32,787 nt of DNA from Desulfobacca sp. (GCA_028695935.1 JAQVHY010000021.1:1-32787); one strand, 5' to 3'; positions 1 to 8,971 are shown, counted from the first letter of the stretch. The notes: a model not told the origin generated them from the sequence alone. Numbers and translations: made by a program.

Positions 1-327
1 GGCTTCATTGATTGCCGCCTTGGGCGGCACCTGAGTCACATAAAGCAGCTCAAAAGTGGCCAAACGCAAGAGATTCCGATCTATGACGGTCATGCGCTCC
101 AGACGCCAGTGCGCCGCAAACCGGGTGATCAGGGCGTCTAATTCGGCCTGATGAGCCTGCACGCCCTCCACCAGTTGTCGGAAATAGGCGGGGGCTTTCT
201 GCCCTGCTTGAAAATGTTGTTGGTATTGATCAGGGATGGATTGTCCCACTGGCCTGGCCATCTCCCACTGATAGAGACATTGCAAAGCCCACTCGCGGGC
301 CTGGCTTTTGGACAGCCGGGCACAAAT
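1..327 (-). CDS. nusB: Transcription antitermination factor NusB (partial, 3' end outside window)
   Basis: Minus-strand frame not in the ORF track translates to ...ARLSKSQAREWALQCLYQWE...ALITRFAAHWRLERMTVIDRNLLRLATFELLYVTQVPPKAAINEA, which is the NusB signature. It directly follows ribH. The start is non-canonical: ATT at 327..325 is preceded by GGAG with 7-nt spacing. Confidence 0.88.
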   Translation of the reverse strand, partial: MCARLSKSQAREWALQCLYQWEMARPVGQSIPDQYQQHFQAGQKAPAYFRQLVEGVQAHQAELDALITRFAAHWRLERMTVIDRNLLRLATFELLYVTQVPPKAAINEA

Positions 328-329
328 AT

Positions 330-800
330 CTAAGCTCCGATCTGCCGGAGCAGGTTGACCATTTCCACCGCGGCCTCGGCCGCGGCCGCACCCTTATTGC
401 CCGCCTTGCTGCCGGCCCGTTCAATGGCCTGCTCTAAGGTGTCGGTGGTCAATACCCCAAAGATAATGGGCATGCCGGTTTCCAGCGAGGCGTTGGCAAT
501 ACCTTTGCTGACCTCCGAGGCCACATAGTCGAAGTGCGGGGTTGCCCCCCGAATCACCGCGCCCAGGCAGATGACCGCGTCAAAGGCCTGGGACTGGGCC
601 AGTTTCTTAGCCACCAGAGGGATTTCAAAAGCTCCCGGCACCATAAAGATGGTCAGGTCTTCTTCCCGCGCCCCCTTGCGCACCAGACCGTCAATGGCTC
701 CGCTCAGCAGGCGGTTGCAGATAAAATCATTAAATCGACTCACCACCAGGGCAAACTTCAGTCCTTCGGCCAAAAGCTTGCCTTCCACCGTCTTGATCAT
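330..800 (-). CDS. ribH: 6,7-dimethyl-8-ribityllumazine synthase
   Basis: [27 protein letters not shown]...[15 protein letters not shown]...[24 protein letters not shown]. Start moved to the internal Met (MIKTVEG), just after the ribBA stop. Confidence 0.96.
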   Translation of the reverse strand: MIKTVEGKLLAEGLKFALVVSRFNDFICNRLLSGAIDGLVRKGAREEDLTIFMVPGAFEIPLVAKKLAQSQAFDAVICLGAVIRGATPHFDYVASEVSKGIANASLETGMPIIFGVLTTDTLEQAIERAGSKAGNKGAAAAEAAVEMVNLLRQIGA

Positions 801-811
801 GCCGGTCCCCT

Positions 812-2014
812 TTATACCATATCGAGCAAATGGCCCATCTTGATACACTTGGTCTTGAGATATTTGAGATTTTCTCGTTTCGGAGGCACTTCCAACGGCA
901 CCCGCTCCACGACCTTAAGCCCGTAACCCTCTAAGCCGATAATCTTTTTGGGATTATTGGTCATCAGGCGCATTTGCCGCACCCCTAAATCCCGCAAGAT
1001 CTGGGCCCCGATGCCATAATCCCTGAGATCCGCCTTAAAGCCCAGGGCAATATTGGCTTCTACGGTATCGGCGCCCTGATCCTGCAGCTCATAGGCCCGT
1101 AACTTGTTGATCAGTCCAATGCCCCGGCCTTCCTGATGCATGTAGATGATGACGCCGCAGCCTTCGGCTTCCACCATTTGCATGGCGGAAATCAACTGAT
1201 CGCCGCAATCGCAGCGCAAAGAGCCAAAGACATCGCCGGTCAGACACTCGGAATGAACCCGCACCAGCACAGGCTGATCCGGTCGGATGTCGCCCTTGAC
1301 CAAGGCCAGATGCTGGAATTCATCAATGTCATTTTCGTAGGCGATGGCCGTAAATTCTCCATAATAGGTCGGCAGTTTGGTGATCGCCCGGCGGTGAACA
1401 AATGACTCATGCCCCAAACGGTAGGCCACCAGATCGGCAATAGTGGCGATTTTCAGATCGTGCTGAGCCGCAAAGATCTCCAGGTCCGCCATCCGGGCCA
1501 TGGAACCGTCGTCTTTCATGACCTCACAGATTACCGCCGCGGGTATTAAACCAGCCAGCCGGGCCAGGTCGACCGAGCCTTCGGTCTGCCCGGTGCGCAC
1601 CAGGACTCCGCCCTTCCGGGCCCGCAAAGGAAAAACATGGCCGGGGCTGACCAAATCTTCCGGTTGAGCTTTATCGGCAACGGCGGTCTGAATGGTGGTG
1701 GCCCGATCCGCGGCCGAAATGCCGGTAGTAACCCCCCGTTTGGCTTCAATGGATACCGTAAAGGCCGTCCGGAACGGGGAAGTATTATGACTGACCATCA
1801 TCGGGATCTGCAATTGCTCAATAATTTCATGACTCAGGGCCAGGCAAATCAACCCCCGGCCAAAGCGGGCCATAAAATTGATGGCCTCCGGGGTTACTTT
1901 TTCCGCGGCCAGAGTCAGATCACCTTCATTCTCCCGGTCTTCGTCATCGACCAGGATGATCATCTTGCCCTGTTGGATATCGGCAATGACCTCTTCGATC
2001 GGCGCGATCGGCAT
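812..2014 (-). CDS. ribBA: Bifunctional 3,4-dihydroxy-2-butanone-4-phosphate synthase / GTP cyclohydrolase II
   Basis: RibB motif [12 protein letters not shown] and GTP cyclohydrolase II zinc motif [15 protein letters not shown] plus HQEGRGIGL. In the rib gene cluster. Confidence 0.97.
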   Translation of the reverse strand: MPIAPIEEVIADIQQGKMIILVDDEDRENEGDLTLAAEKVTPEAINFMARFGRGLICLALSHEIIEQLQIPMMVSHNTSPFRTAFTVSIEAKRGVTTGISAADRATTIQTAVADKAQPEDLVSPGHVFPLRARKGGVLVRTGQTEGSVDLARLAGLIPAAVICEVMKDDGSMARMADLEIFAAQHDLKIATIADLVAYRLGHESFVHRRAITKLPTYYGEFTAIAYENDIDEFQHLALVKGDIRPDQPVLVRVHSECLTGDVFGSLRCDCGDQLISAMQMVEAEGCGVIIYMHQEGRGIGLINKLRAYELQDQGADTVEANIALGFKADLRDYGIGAQILRDLGVRQMRLMTNNPKKIIGLEGYGLKVVERVPLEVPPKRENLKYLKTKCIKMGHLLDMV

Positions 2015-2036
2015 CTTAAGCTATTCCTCAATAAAA

Positions 2037-2062
2037 TTAGGATGGTTAGGTATAAATCCTAA
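2037..2062 (-). promoter_or_regulatory. Intercistronic hairpin between ribE and ribBA
   Basis: Perfect 7-bp arms TTAGGAT (2037-2043) and ATCCTAA (2056-2062) with a 12-nt loop, in the 57-nt ribE-ribBA gap. Confidence 0.4.
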
Positions 2063-2071
2063 GGTTTATTA

Positions 2072-2719
2072 TTAAATAAAACCGTGACGCAGCAGCATTT
2101 CTGGAGTTACTCTTGATTCTGAGGCCTCGGCTTTCGGCCCCAGCAGCTTGGCCACGTATTTGCCGATAATATCGGTCTCAATATTGACTTGGTCTCCTAC
2201 TTTCAGGTCGGCTATGGTCGTATGTTGGGCGGTGTATGGGATAATGTTAACCATAAACCAGTCGGGGCCGCAAGCATTTACCGTCAGACTGATGCCCTCC
2301 ACGGCGATCGAGCCTTTTTCAATCACGTAACGGCTCCAGGGGGCGGATAGGGCAAATTTTAGCCGCCAGGACTGGGGACCGACCACCTTTTCCAGCACGG
2401 TGCCGACGTCATCTACGTGGCCGGTGACTAGATGCCCGCCCAAGCGATCCCCCAGCCGCAAGGCACGCTCTAAGTTTACCAGATCACGCCGCTTTTTCAA
2501 GGATAAAGTAGTCCGCGCCAGGGTCTCGGCCGAGACTTCGACGGTAAACTCACGGTCGGTTAAGGCGACCACCGTCAGGCAGGCGCCGCTAACGGCAATG
2601 GAGTCACCTAAGCGGACCTCCACTAGCTCAAAAGGGGGGCTAACACTTAGCCGCAACCCATCAGCGACCCGGGAGATTTGGGTAATCTCCCCCATGCCTT
2701 CGATTAATCCGGTAAACAT
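2072..2719 (-). CDS. ribE: Riboflavin synthase, alpha subunit
   Basis: [12 protein letters not shown]...[13 protein letters not shown]...[13 protein letters not shown]...[12 protein letters not shown]: duplicated lumazine-binding domains. Confidence 0.97.
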   Translation of the reverse strand: MFTGLIEGMGEITQISRVADGLRLSVSPPFELVEVRLGDSIAVSGACLTVVALTDREFTVEVSAETLARTTLSLKKRRDLVNLERALRLGDRLGGHLVTGHVDDVGTVLEKVVGPQSWRLKFALSAPWSRYVIEKGSIAVEGISLTVNACGPDWFMVNIIPYTAQHTTIADLKVGDQVNIETDIIGKYVAKLLGPKAEASESRVTPEMLLRHGFI

Positions 2720-2724
2720 AAGGT

Positions 2725-2778
2725 TGACCTCAAGGTCATCTGGGCTAGGGGATGGCTTGCCACATGAAAGCCACCCCC
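2725..2778 (-). promoter_or_regulatory. Two hairpins upstream of ribE; the proximal one overlaps the Shine-Dalgarno region
   Basis: Palindrome TGACCTCAAGGTCA at 2725-2738, whose minus-strand 3' arm carries AGG before the ATG at 2719; and an 11-bp stem 2748-2758/2768-2778 with one pair that is G-U on minus-strand RNA. Confidence 0.45.
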
Positions 2779-2825
2779 CACTTTCCTGGGCTTAGAGCCT
2801 GATTTCTCACCTGCCGGCGATCGGC

Positions 2826-3878
2826 TCAGGCCACGATAACTTCCGGGCACAGATAGACGTTTTGGATGGCATTCAGCAGTTCGACCCCTTCGGCCATGGG
2901 TCGCTGGAAGGCCTTGCGCCCGGAAATCAGACCCATGCCTCCGGCCCGTTTGTTGATCACCGCGGTGCGGGTGGCCATGGCCAGATCGTTTTTGCCCGAG
3001 GCGCCGCCGGAATTGATCAGGCCGACCCGACCCATGTAGCAATTGGCCACCTGATAGCGGGTCATGTCAATGGGATGCTCGCCGGCCAGTTCCGAGTACA
3101 CCCGGGCATGGGTTTTGCCGAACTTCAGGGCGTTATAGCCGCCGTTCACTTCCGGCTGTTTCTGCTTGACGATATCGGCCTGGATGGTCACCCCTAAGTG
3201 ATTGGCCTGGCCGGTCAGGTCCGCGGCACTATGATAATCTACGCCGCTTACTTTAAAGGCCGGATTGCGCAGGTAACACCATAAAACGGTCACCATGCCC
3301 AACTCGTGGGCGCGTTCAAAGGCCTCGCTGATCTCCTGAATCTGACGGCGAGATTCGGTGGAACCATAATAGATAGTGGCGCCTACCGCGACCGCCCCCA
3401 GATTAAAGGCCTGCTCGACCCGGGCAAATAGGGTCTGGTCATAGATATTGGGATAGGTCAGCAGTTCATTGTGATTGAGCTTGACCAGAAAAGGAATCCG
3501 GTGGGCATAACGGCGGGCCACCGACCCCAGCACCCCCAGGGTGGAGGCCACGGCGTTGCAGCCGCCTTCAATCGCCAGTCTAATGATATTTTCCGGGTCA
3601 AAGTAGATGGGATTAGGAGCAAATGAAGCCCCGGCGGAATGTTCAATCCCCTGATCTACCGGCAGAATGGACACATAGCCGGTCCCGGCCAGGCGGCCAT
3701 GATTAAACAGGCTTGCCAGGGAGCGCAGCACCCCTACCGGACGGTCACTCTGCTCAACAACCCGGTCGATAAAGTCCGGGCCCGGCAGGTGCAGCGTCGC
3801 TTTCGGAATCCCCCTACAGGTGTGATTCAATAAATATTCATCTTCCGGTCCTAACAAACTTTGAATTTTGGAATACAT
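2826..3878 (-). CDS. fbaB: Class I fructose-bisphosphate aldolase (FbaB/DhnA type)
   Basis: [16 protein letters not shown]...[14 protein letters not shown]...[48 protein letters not shown] upstream of the ATG. Confidence 0.92.
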   Translation of the reverse strand: MYSKIQSLLGPEDEYLLNHTCRGIPKATLHLPGPDFIDRVVEQSDRPVGVLRSLASLFNHGRLAGTGYVSILPVDQGIEHSAGASFAPNPIYFDPENIIRLAIEGGCNAVASTLGVLGSVARRYAHRIPFLVKLNHNELLTYPNIYDQTLFARVEQAFNLGAVAVGATIYYGSTESRRQIQEISEAFERAHELGMVTVLWCYLRNPAFKVSGVDYHSAADLTGQANHLGVTIQADIVKQKQPEVNGGYNALKFGKTHARVYSELAGEHPIDMTRYQVANCYMGRVGLINSGGASGKNDLAMATRTAVINKRAGGMGLISGRKAFQRPMAEGVELLNAIQNVYLCPEVIVA

Positions 3879-4009
3879 TATGCCTCCTTATAATTATTAT
3901 AGTGAGGTTAACGTTAATCTAGCAGCAGTTCTCCTGGGCTCTTAAGCCACCCGTAAATTATGAATAGTTGGTTGGCTTACCACGAAGCCATGCCCTATTT
4001 TCCAATTTT

Positions 4010-4044
4010 AAACTTTAAACCCTGAACTTTGAACCTTGAACTTT
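4010..4044. repeat. Heptanucleotide tandem array, 5 units (consensus RAACYYT)
   Basis: aaacttt aaaccct gaacttt gaacctt gaacttt: 35 bp ending on the lpxB stop codon. Confidence 0.85.
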
Positions 4045-5173
4045 AATTGCTTCCCGGCTCCAATATTTCCAGCGCCACCTGGGCGGCCCGGCGGGAAGCT
4101 CCGGTCCCACCTAAACTGGTAATCACCCGTTCCAGGCCCGAGCGCATCCGCCCCCAAAGTTCTGGCTCAGACAAGATTTTATTTATCTGGGCCGCCAGCG
4201 CGGCCGGGGTTAACTGGTCCTGGATCAGCTCCGGGAATAATCGCTCCTGGGCCAATAGATTGACCATGCCGATATGATCGACCCGGATGAGCCGCTTGCC
4301 CACCTGATAACTGAGCGGTGCCAGCCGATAGACAATCACCATCGGGGTACCCCACAGCGCGGCTTCCAGGGTGGCGGTGCCCGAGGTTACCACGGCCAGG
4401 TCGGCGGCGGCCAAGACCTCATGTGTTTGCTCATTAGAAATTTTTATGGGCACCCTGGCCTGGGATATCAGACGGTTAATCAGCTCCACGGGGGCGGTGG
4501 CGGCGCGCGGCAGTACAAACCGGCATCCCGGGACTTGCTGTTGCACTAATTCAGCCCCGGCCAGCATCACCGGCAGCAGGCGCTCAATCTCGCTGGCCCG
4601 ACTGCCGGGCAGCAGGGCGATAGCCAGATCCTGGTCAGCCAGACCCAGTTGCTGTCGCACCTCCGACCGGGGCGGCAACGCTGGCATAGTTTCCAAAAGC
4701 GGATGGCCGACATAGGTCACGGCCACCCCGTGCTCCTGGTAGAATTGCTCTTCAAAGGGGAAGATCACCACCATGCGCTCTACCAGGCGGGCAATGGTGT
4801 GGACCCGATAACGCCGCCAGGCCCAGACCTGGGGGCTGATATAATACAGCACCGGCACCCCGAAATGGCGGGCGAAACGGGCTACCCAGAAATTAAAATC
4901 CGGGTAATCGACCAGAATGGCCAGTTGGGGCCGAGTATTTTTGAGATATTGCCATAGGTTGGCCAAGGCTCGCCCGACGATCGGCAGCTTGGCCGCCACT
5001 TCCCACAGCCCGACCACGGCCAGGTCTTGCGCGGGGTAGGCAATCTTCACCCCCTGGCGGGCCAGGTAGTCGCCGCCGATCCCGTAAAACTCGGCCTGGG
5101 GTAGTTGTTCCTGAATGGCGGCCACCAGGCGGGCACCGTGTTGGTCACCCGAGGTCTCGCCTGCCACCACCAT
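4043..5173 (-). CDS. lpxB: Lipid-A-disaccharide synthase
   Basis: MVVAGETSGDQHGARLV...LVDYPDFNFWVARFARHFGVPVLYYISPQVWAWR...LPGSRASEIERLLPVML...VTSGTATLEAALWGTPMVIVYR. The ORF can extend in frame to 5242, so the true start is uncertain. Confidence 0.94.
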   Translation of the reverse strand: MVVAGETSGDQHGARLVAAIQEQLPQAEFYGIGGDYLARQGVKIAYPAQDLAVVGLWEVAAKLPIVGRALANLWQYLKNTRPQLAILVDYPDFNFWVARFARHFGVPVLYYISPQVWAWRRYRVHTIARLVERMVVIFPFEEQFYQEHGVAVTYVGHPLLETMPALPPRSEVRQQLGLADQDLAIALLPGSRASEIERLLPVMLAGAELVQQQVPGCRFVLPRAATAPVELINRLISQARVPIKISNEQTHEVLAAADLAVVTSGTATLEAALWGTPMVIVYRLAPLSYQVGKRLIRVDHIGMVNLLAQERLFPELIQDQLTPAALAAQINKILSEPELWGRMRSGLERVITSLGGTGASRRAAQVALEILEPGSN

Positions 5174-5175
5174 TA

Positions 5176-5210
5176 TTTTCTGTTTTCTGTTTTCTGTTTT
5201 CGGTTTTCTG
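5176..5210. repeat. Heptanucleotide tandem array, 5 units (TTTTCTG, one TTTTCGG)
   Basis: ttttctg ttttctg ttttctg ttttcgg ttttctg: 35 bp, 2 nt upstream of the candidate lpxB ATG. Confidence 0.9.
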
Positions 5211-5414
5211 TTGAAAAAAACTGATTTTGATCTATTAACCATAATTATAAAGTTATTCTGGTTTCCAAGCTTAGCTTGGGGGCCCGATTGGTTGCAAGCA
5301 TTTGATTTGCTGTTGAAATCTATATCTTAGCCAGGTAGAGCAATTGGTAGCTAGTTGGTACAATCCAAGTTTGGTAACGGTGCCTAAAGCTGATTTTAAC
5401 CGAAAACCGAAAAC
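5196..5414. repeat. Segment bounded by a 13-bp perfect inverted repeat
   Basis: GTTTTCGGTTTTC (5196-5208) is the exact reverse complement of GAAAACCGAAAAC (5402-5414). Confidence 0.7.
5260..5284 (+). repeat. Stem-loop GGTTTCCAAGCT-T-AGCTTGGGGGCC
   Basis: The core CCAAGCT-T-AGCTTGG is perfect. It extends to 12 pairs in plus-strand RNA if three G-U pairs are allowed. Confidence 0.55.
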
Positions 5415-5418
5415 CCCA

Positions 5419-6360
5419 TCACACCTTGGCCTTGCGCATGGCGGCATTGATGTCCAGGGCCAGGGCCAGGGCCGCCTTCCCGGCTTCACCGCTGACGATC
5501 GGCTCCTGCCGCCGGGCTACTGCCTCCAGAAATGCAGAGATCTCTTTAAGCAGGGGATCAGCCGGGGGGAAACTCAGATTCTCCAGGTTAATCCCCGGGT
5601 AGATCCCCCCAGCCTGGCTGGTCTTTTCCACGTAAGTCAGTTCACGCTTCTCAAAATCCAGGGATAAATAAGTCCGAGGCTGGAACAGGCGGAATTTTCG
5701 CATACTTTTAAACGACACCCGGCTGGCAGTCAGGTTGGCGATGCAACCGGTATCAAATTCCAGGCGGGCGTTGGCCAGATCAATGGTATCGGTAAGCACC
5801 GAGATGCCCGCGGCCCGGATTTCCCGGACCGCCCCCGGGACCAGCGACAGGGTCAGGTCCAGGTCATGAATCATCAGATCCAGCACCACATCGACATCGG
5901 TGGCCCGCTCTTTGAAAAAGGCCAGGCGATGAGTCTCAATGAACTGCGGTTGGGTTACGCGGCGGACCAGTTCTTCGACCGCGGGGTTAAAGCGCTCCAG
6001 GTGGCCCACCTGCAAGATCCGGCCCTGCTGGCGGGCCAGATGCACCAGTTCTTCGGCTTCGGCGACGGTGGTGGCCAGCGGCTTTTCTACCAGGACATCG
6101 CAACCGTGCAACAGACAGTCACGAACTATGGCATAATGTTCGGAGGTGAACACTGCCACACTGACAGCCTGAACTTGCGGCAGCAGTTGTCGATAATCCT
6201 GAAAGGCTTGAGTACTGCAGGCCGCCGCGATCTGAGCGGTCCGCTGAGGGTCTAAATCTACTACCCCGACCAACTCCGCCGTTTCCAGGGCGGCATATTT
6301 CTCGGCGTGGAACCGGCCCAGATAACCCACGCCAATGACTCCGGCCTTGATCGGCTGCAT
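5419..6360 (-). CDS. Gfo/Idh/MocA family oxidoreductase (possible GnnA-like UDP-GlcNAc 3-dehydrogenase)
   Basis: MQPIKAGVIGVGYLGRFHAEKY (Rossmann), VLVEKPLATTVAEAEELV, VLDLMIHDLDL. Immediately upstream of lpxB. Confidence 0.88.
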   Translation of the reverse strand: MQPIKAGVIGVGYLGRFHAEKYAALETAELVGVVDLDPQRTAQIAAACSTQAFQDYRQLLPQVQAVSVAVFTSEHYAIVRDCLLHGCDVLVEKPLATTVAEAEELVHLARQQGRILQVGHLERFNPAVEELVRRVTQPQFIETHRLAFFKERATDVDVVLDLMIHDLDLTLSLVPGAVREIRAAGISVLTDTIDLANARLEFDTGCIANLTASRVSFKSMRKFRLFQPRTYLSLDFEKRELTYVEKTSQAGGIYPGINLENLSFPPADPLLKEISAFLEAVARRQEPIVSGEAGKAALALALDINAAMRKAKV

Positions 6361-6628
6361 CTGCTGGTGACTACTCCTAAGTATTGCTGGTTAGCTGAAC
6401 TTTAGAAAAGCTTCAGAATTAACATTTAAAATTCGTTATTCTTTGGTTAGAAAAATGTTAGCTGCGGCTGAGCCAACAGGTGTTCCACCTTTGATAGAGT
6501 TGGGCTTCACAAACCAGGTACTGTAACTTACTAAATGGCCTGATAATAGCTAGCAATATGTTAAATTACACATTTACCGACCAGATTGCAAACAAAACCT
6601 GGCCCTCCGGCCGGGACGGAAATAGTGT

Positions 6629-6657
6629 TTGACATCGCCGGGAAAATGCGCTAAAAA
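6629..6657 (+). promoter_or_regulatory. Sigma-70-like promoter for ilvE
   Basis: TTGACA (6629-6634), 17-nt spacer, TAAAAA (6652-6657), 29 nt before the ilvE ATG. Confidence 0.55.
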
Positions 6658-6686
6658 TCTAACGTTATGGTTTGAAGGAGTAACAG

Positions 6687-7604
6687 ATGGTTGAAAAAAC
6701 TAAATTTATCTGGATGGATGGGAAATTTCTACCCTGGGATGAAGCCCAGGTGCACATTCTGACCCATACCTTGCATTATGGGCTGGGGACCTTTGAGGGT
6801 ATTCGGGCTTATCAGACCGTTGATGGCCGCACGGCTATCTTCCGGCTGCCGGAACATACCGAGCGGCTGTTCGATTCCGCGCATGTCATGCAGATGCCCA
6901 TGCCCTATACTCAGGAAGAGATTAATCTCGCCTGTATTGAGACTCTGAGAATTAATGAGCAAAAGGATGGTTATATCCGGCCCCTGGTTTTTATCGGCGA
7001 CGGGGTGATGGGACTACACCCGCAGAACAATCCTACCCGGGTTGCCATTATTACCTGGCCCTGGGGAGCGTACCTGGGCGACGAGGGCATGCGCCGCGGC
7101 ATCCGGGTCAAGACCTCGTCGTTTATCCGACATCACGTCAATATCATGATGACCCGGACTAAGACGGTAGGCAATTACGTCAACTCCATTCTGGCCAAAC
7201 GGGAAGTGACTCAGGCCGGTTATGACGAAGCCCTGTTGCTCGATACCGAGGGTTTTGTGGCCGAAGCCTCGGGCGAGAATATCTTTATGGTCAAAAAGGG
7301 CATTTTGGAGACCCCACCGGTTTCCGCCATCCTGGCCGGGATTACCCGCGCCAGCATCATCAGCCTGGCCCAAGATTTGGGGTTAGTAATAAAAGAAGAA
7401 CGATTCAGCCGAGATAAGCTGTACATTGCCGATGAGGTCTTTTTATCCGGCACCGCCGCGGAAGTCACCCCGGTCCGGGAGGTTGATGATCGCCTGATCG
7501 GAGCCGGCCAGCCGGGCCCCATTACCCTTGAGTTGCAGAAAGCCTATTTCGCGGCAGTCAAGGGCGAAAATCCTCGCTATGCCTCCTGGTTGACATACAT
7601 CTGA
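6687..7604 (+). CDS. ilvE: Branched-chain amino acid aminotransferase
   Basis: Class IV PLP fold: [71 protein letters not shown]. Confidence 0.96.
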   Translation: MVEKTKFIWMDGKFLPWDEAQVHILTHTLHYGLGTFEGIRAYQTVDGRTAIFRLPEHTERLFDSAHVMQMPMPYTQEEINLACIETLRINEQKDGYIRPLVFIGDGVMGLHPQNNPTRVAIITWPWGAYLGDEGMRRGIRVKTSSFIRHHVNIMMTRTKTVGNYVNSILAKREVTQAGYDEALLLDTEGFVAEASGENIFMVKKGILETPPVSAILAGITRASIISLAQDLGLVIKEERFSRDKLYIADEVFLSGTAAEVTPVREVDDRLIGAGQPGPITLELQKAYFAAVKGENPRYASWLTYI

Positions 7605-7725
7605 ATTGAGCGCTCTCTTTGGCATAACTATCGGTAGTTGCAAACTGTGACCGGCCTAAGGAGATGCTTAATAGCGGTGCAGATCTTTGCGCTACCTTAA
7701 AGTTGCGAGTCGAAGGCGCTCAATT
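7604..7725 (+). other. Segment enclosed by a 10-bp perfect inverted repeat, starting at the ilvE stop (possible structured RNA)
   Basis: AATTGAGCGC (7604-7613) and GCGCTCAATT (7716-7725), with internal short stems such as AGTT-GCA-AACT. Confidence 0.4.
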
Positions 7726-7906
7726 TAGGTTACTTTAAAGCGCTATGCTATATTCAGAGGCTAGTGGTGGCGATCGGCTGTATGCCTTGCCATCTATCCG
7801 TCTCGGGGTCTTTAAGCTTTAGTTAGGCAAAGTGATTGCCGATTAAGAATACGGAGTTTATTGTTTAATAACCTAAAGATCAACGATTATCCCTTTAAGA
7901 GCAGGC

Positions 7907-8959
7907 TTGGAGATCGACATAGAAGGTCAACAGACCAGAGAACGCTTGTTTTCCAAGAAGTTGCGAGTGGTTCAAGGGCCCACAGCCGAAGAACAGGAGA
8001 AAGGTTTTTGCCCTTTACTTTTGCGGTCGTTGTTTCCAGGGGAATGTCTGACCTTTACGATCTATTTAAAGACTGTTAACGAGGGTAACAAAGAGATCCA
8101 TTACCTGCCTTGTGGCATGCCGGGAGAAGTCTTCCAACCTGCCTGGCTGAGCCAACTCAAACAACTAGGGATAGAGCGTCTTTATTTTAAAAAAGTTGAT
8201 TTACAAAAGGTTATTGCTTACTTAAATAATTATCTACTGATACTGGAGGGTCAAGGCGGAGTAACAAATCAGGAAAAAATGCAGGTGTTTTATGATCACT
8301 TGAATCTCACCATTAGACAGGTTATGACCAGTCCCCGCATGGGGCCCTATATCCGCTCCACTATTAAGCAGGTAAATTGGCTGCTGGAAGAATTGGCTAG
8401 GGGCAAGCTGCCCTTGAATTTCCTCTGGGAAATAATCCTCCATGACTACAGTCTTTATAATCATTCGATCAATGTGTTTTTGATCGCTTTAACGCTGATG
8501 ATCTATCTTAAAAAGAAGGAAGTTGAATGTCAGAATATGGGGATCGCGGCGCTATTCCATGACGTGGGGATGACCAGAATTCCGCCGGAGATCTTGGATA
8601 AACCAGAAACCATAAGCGCCGAAGAAAGGCTAATAGTCCAGGAACATCCACAGATCGGCTTTAATATGCTCAAAGAATTTTCGGCGATTCCGCTGGAGGC
8701 CCTCAGGCTGATTCTAGAACATCATGAGAACTGCGACGGTTCCGGTTATGCCCGAGGGCTGACCTTAAGTCACCAGCATTCCCATACTCGCATCCTCCGG
8801 CTGGTTGACGCCTACGAAGCGCTTACTTCTCACCGGCCTTATCGTCCGGCCTACCGGGCCTTCGACGCCATTAAAATCTTACGGGAACAAACCGGCCCCC
8901 GGGGCCTGATATATGACCAACGATTATTAGAGATTTTCATTAAATTTTTGGCGCTATGA
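7907..8959 (+). CDS. HD-GYP domain protein with degenerate motifs
   Basis: HDVGMTRIPPEILDKP...EHPQIGFNML...LEHHENCDGSGYARGL...RILRLVDAYEALTSHRPYRPA. The start codon is uncertain. Confidence 0.85.
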   Translation: MEIDIEGQQTRERLFSKKLRVVQGPTAEEQEKGFCPLLLRSLFPGECLTFTIYLKTVNEGNKEIHYLPCGMPGEVFQPAWLSQLKQLGIERLYFKKVDLQKVIAYLNNYLLILEGQGGVTNQEKMQVFYDHLNLTIRQVMTSPRMGPYIRSTIKQVNWLLEELARGKLPLNFLWEIILHDYSLYNHSINVFLIALTLMIYLKKKEVECQNMGIAALFHDVGMTRIPPEILDKPETISAEERLIVQEHPQIGFNMLKEFSAIPLEALRLILEHHENCDGSGYARGLTLSHQHSHTRILRLVDAYEALTSHRPYRPAYRAFDAIKILREQTGPRGLIYDQRLLEIFIKFLAL

Positions 8960-8971
8960 GGTAGGCTGACC

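Noticed and set aside
1136-1405. Many antisense or shadow ORFs over good genes (for example 1136..1405, 4274..4549, 5866..6255, 15771..16133)
   Set aside because: They lie opposite clearly conserved coding frames (ribBA, lpxB, oxidoreductase, murA) in GC-rich DNA and have no independent signal.
2720-2825. FMN (RFN) riboswitch upstream of ribE
   Set aside because: The conserved RFN sequence blocks are absent; only unrelated hairpins are present.
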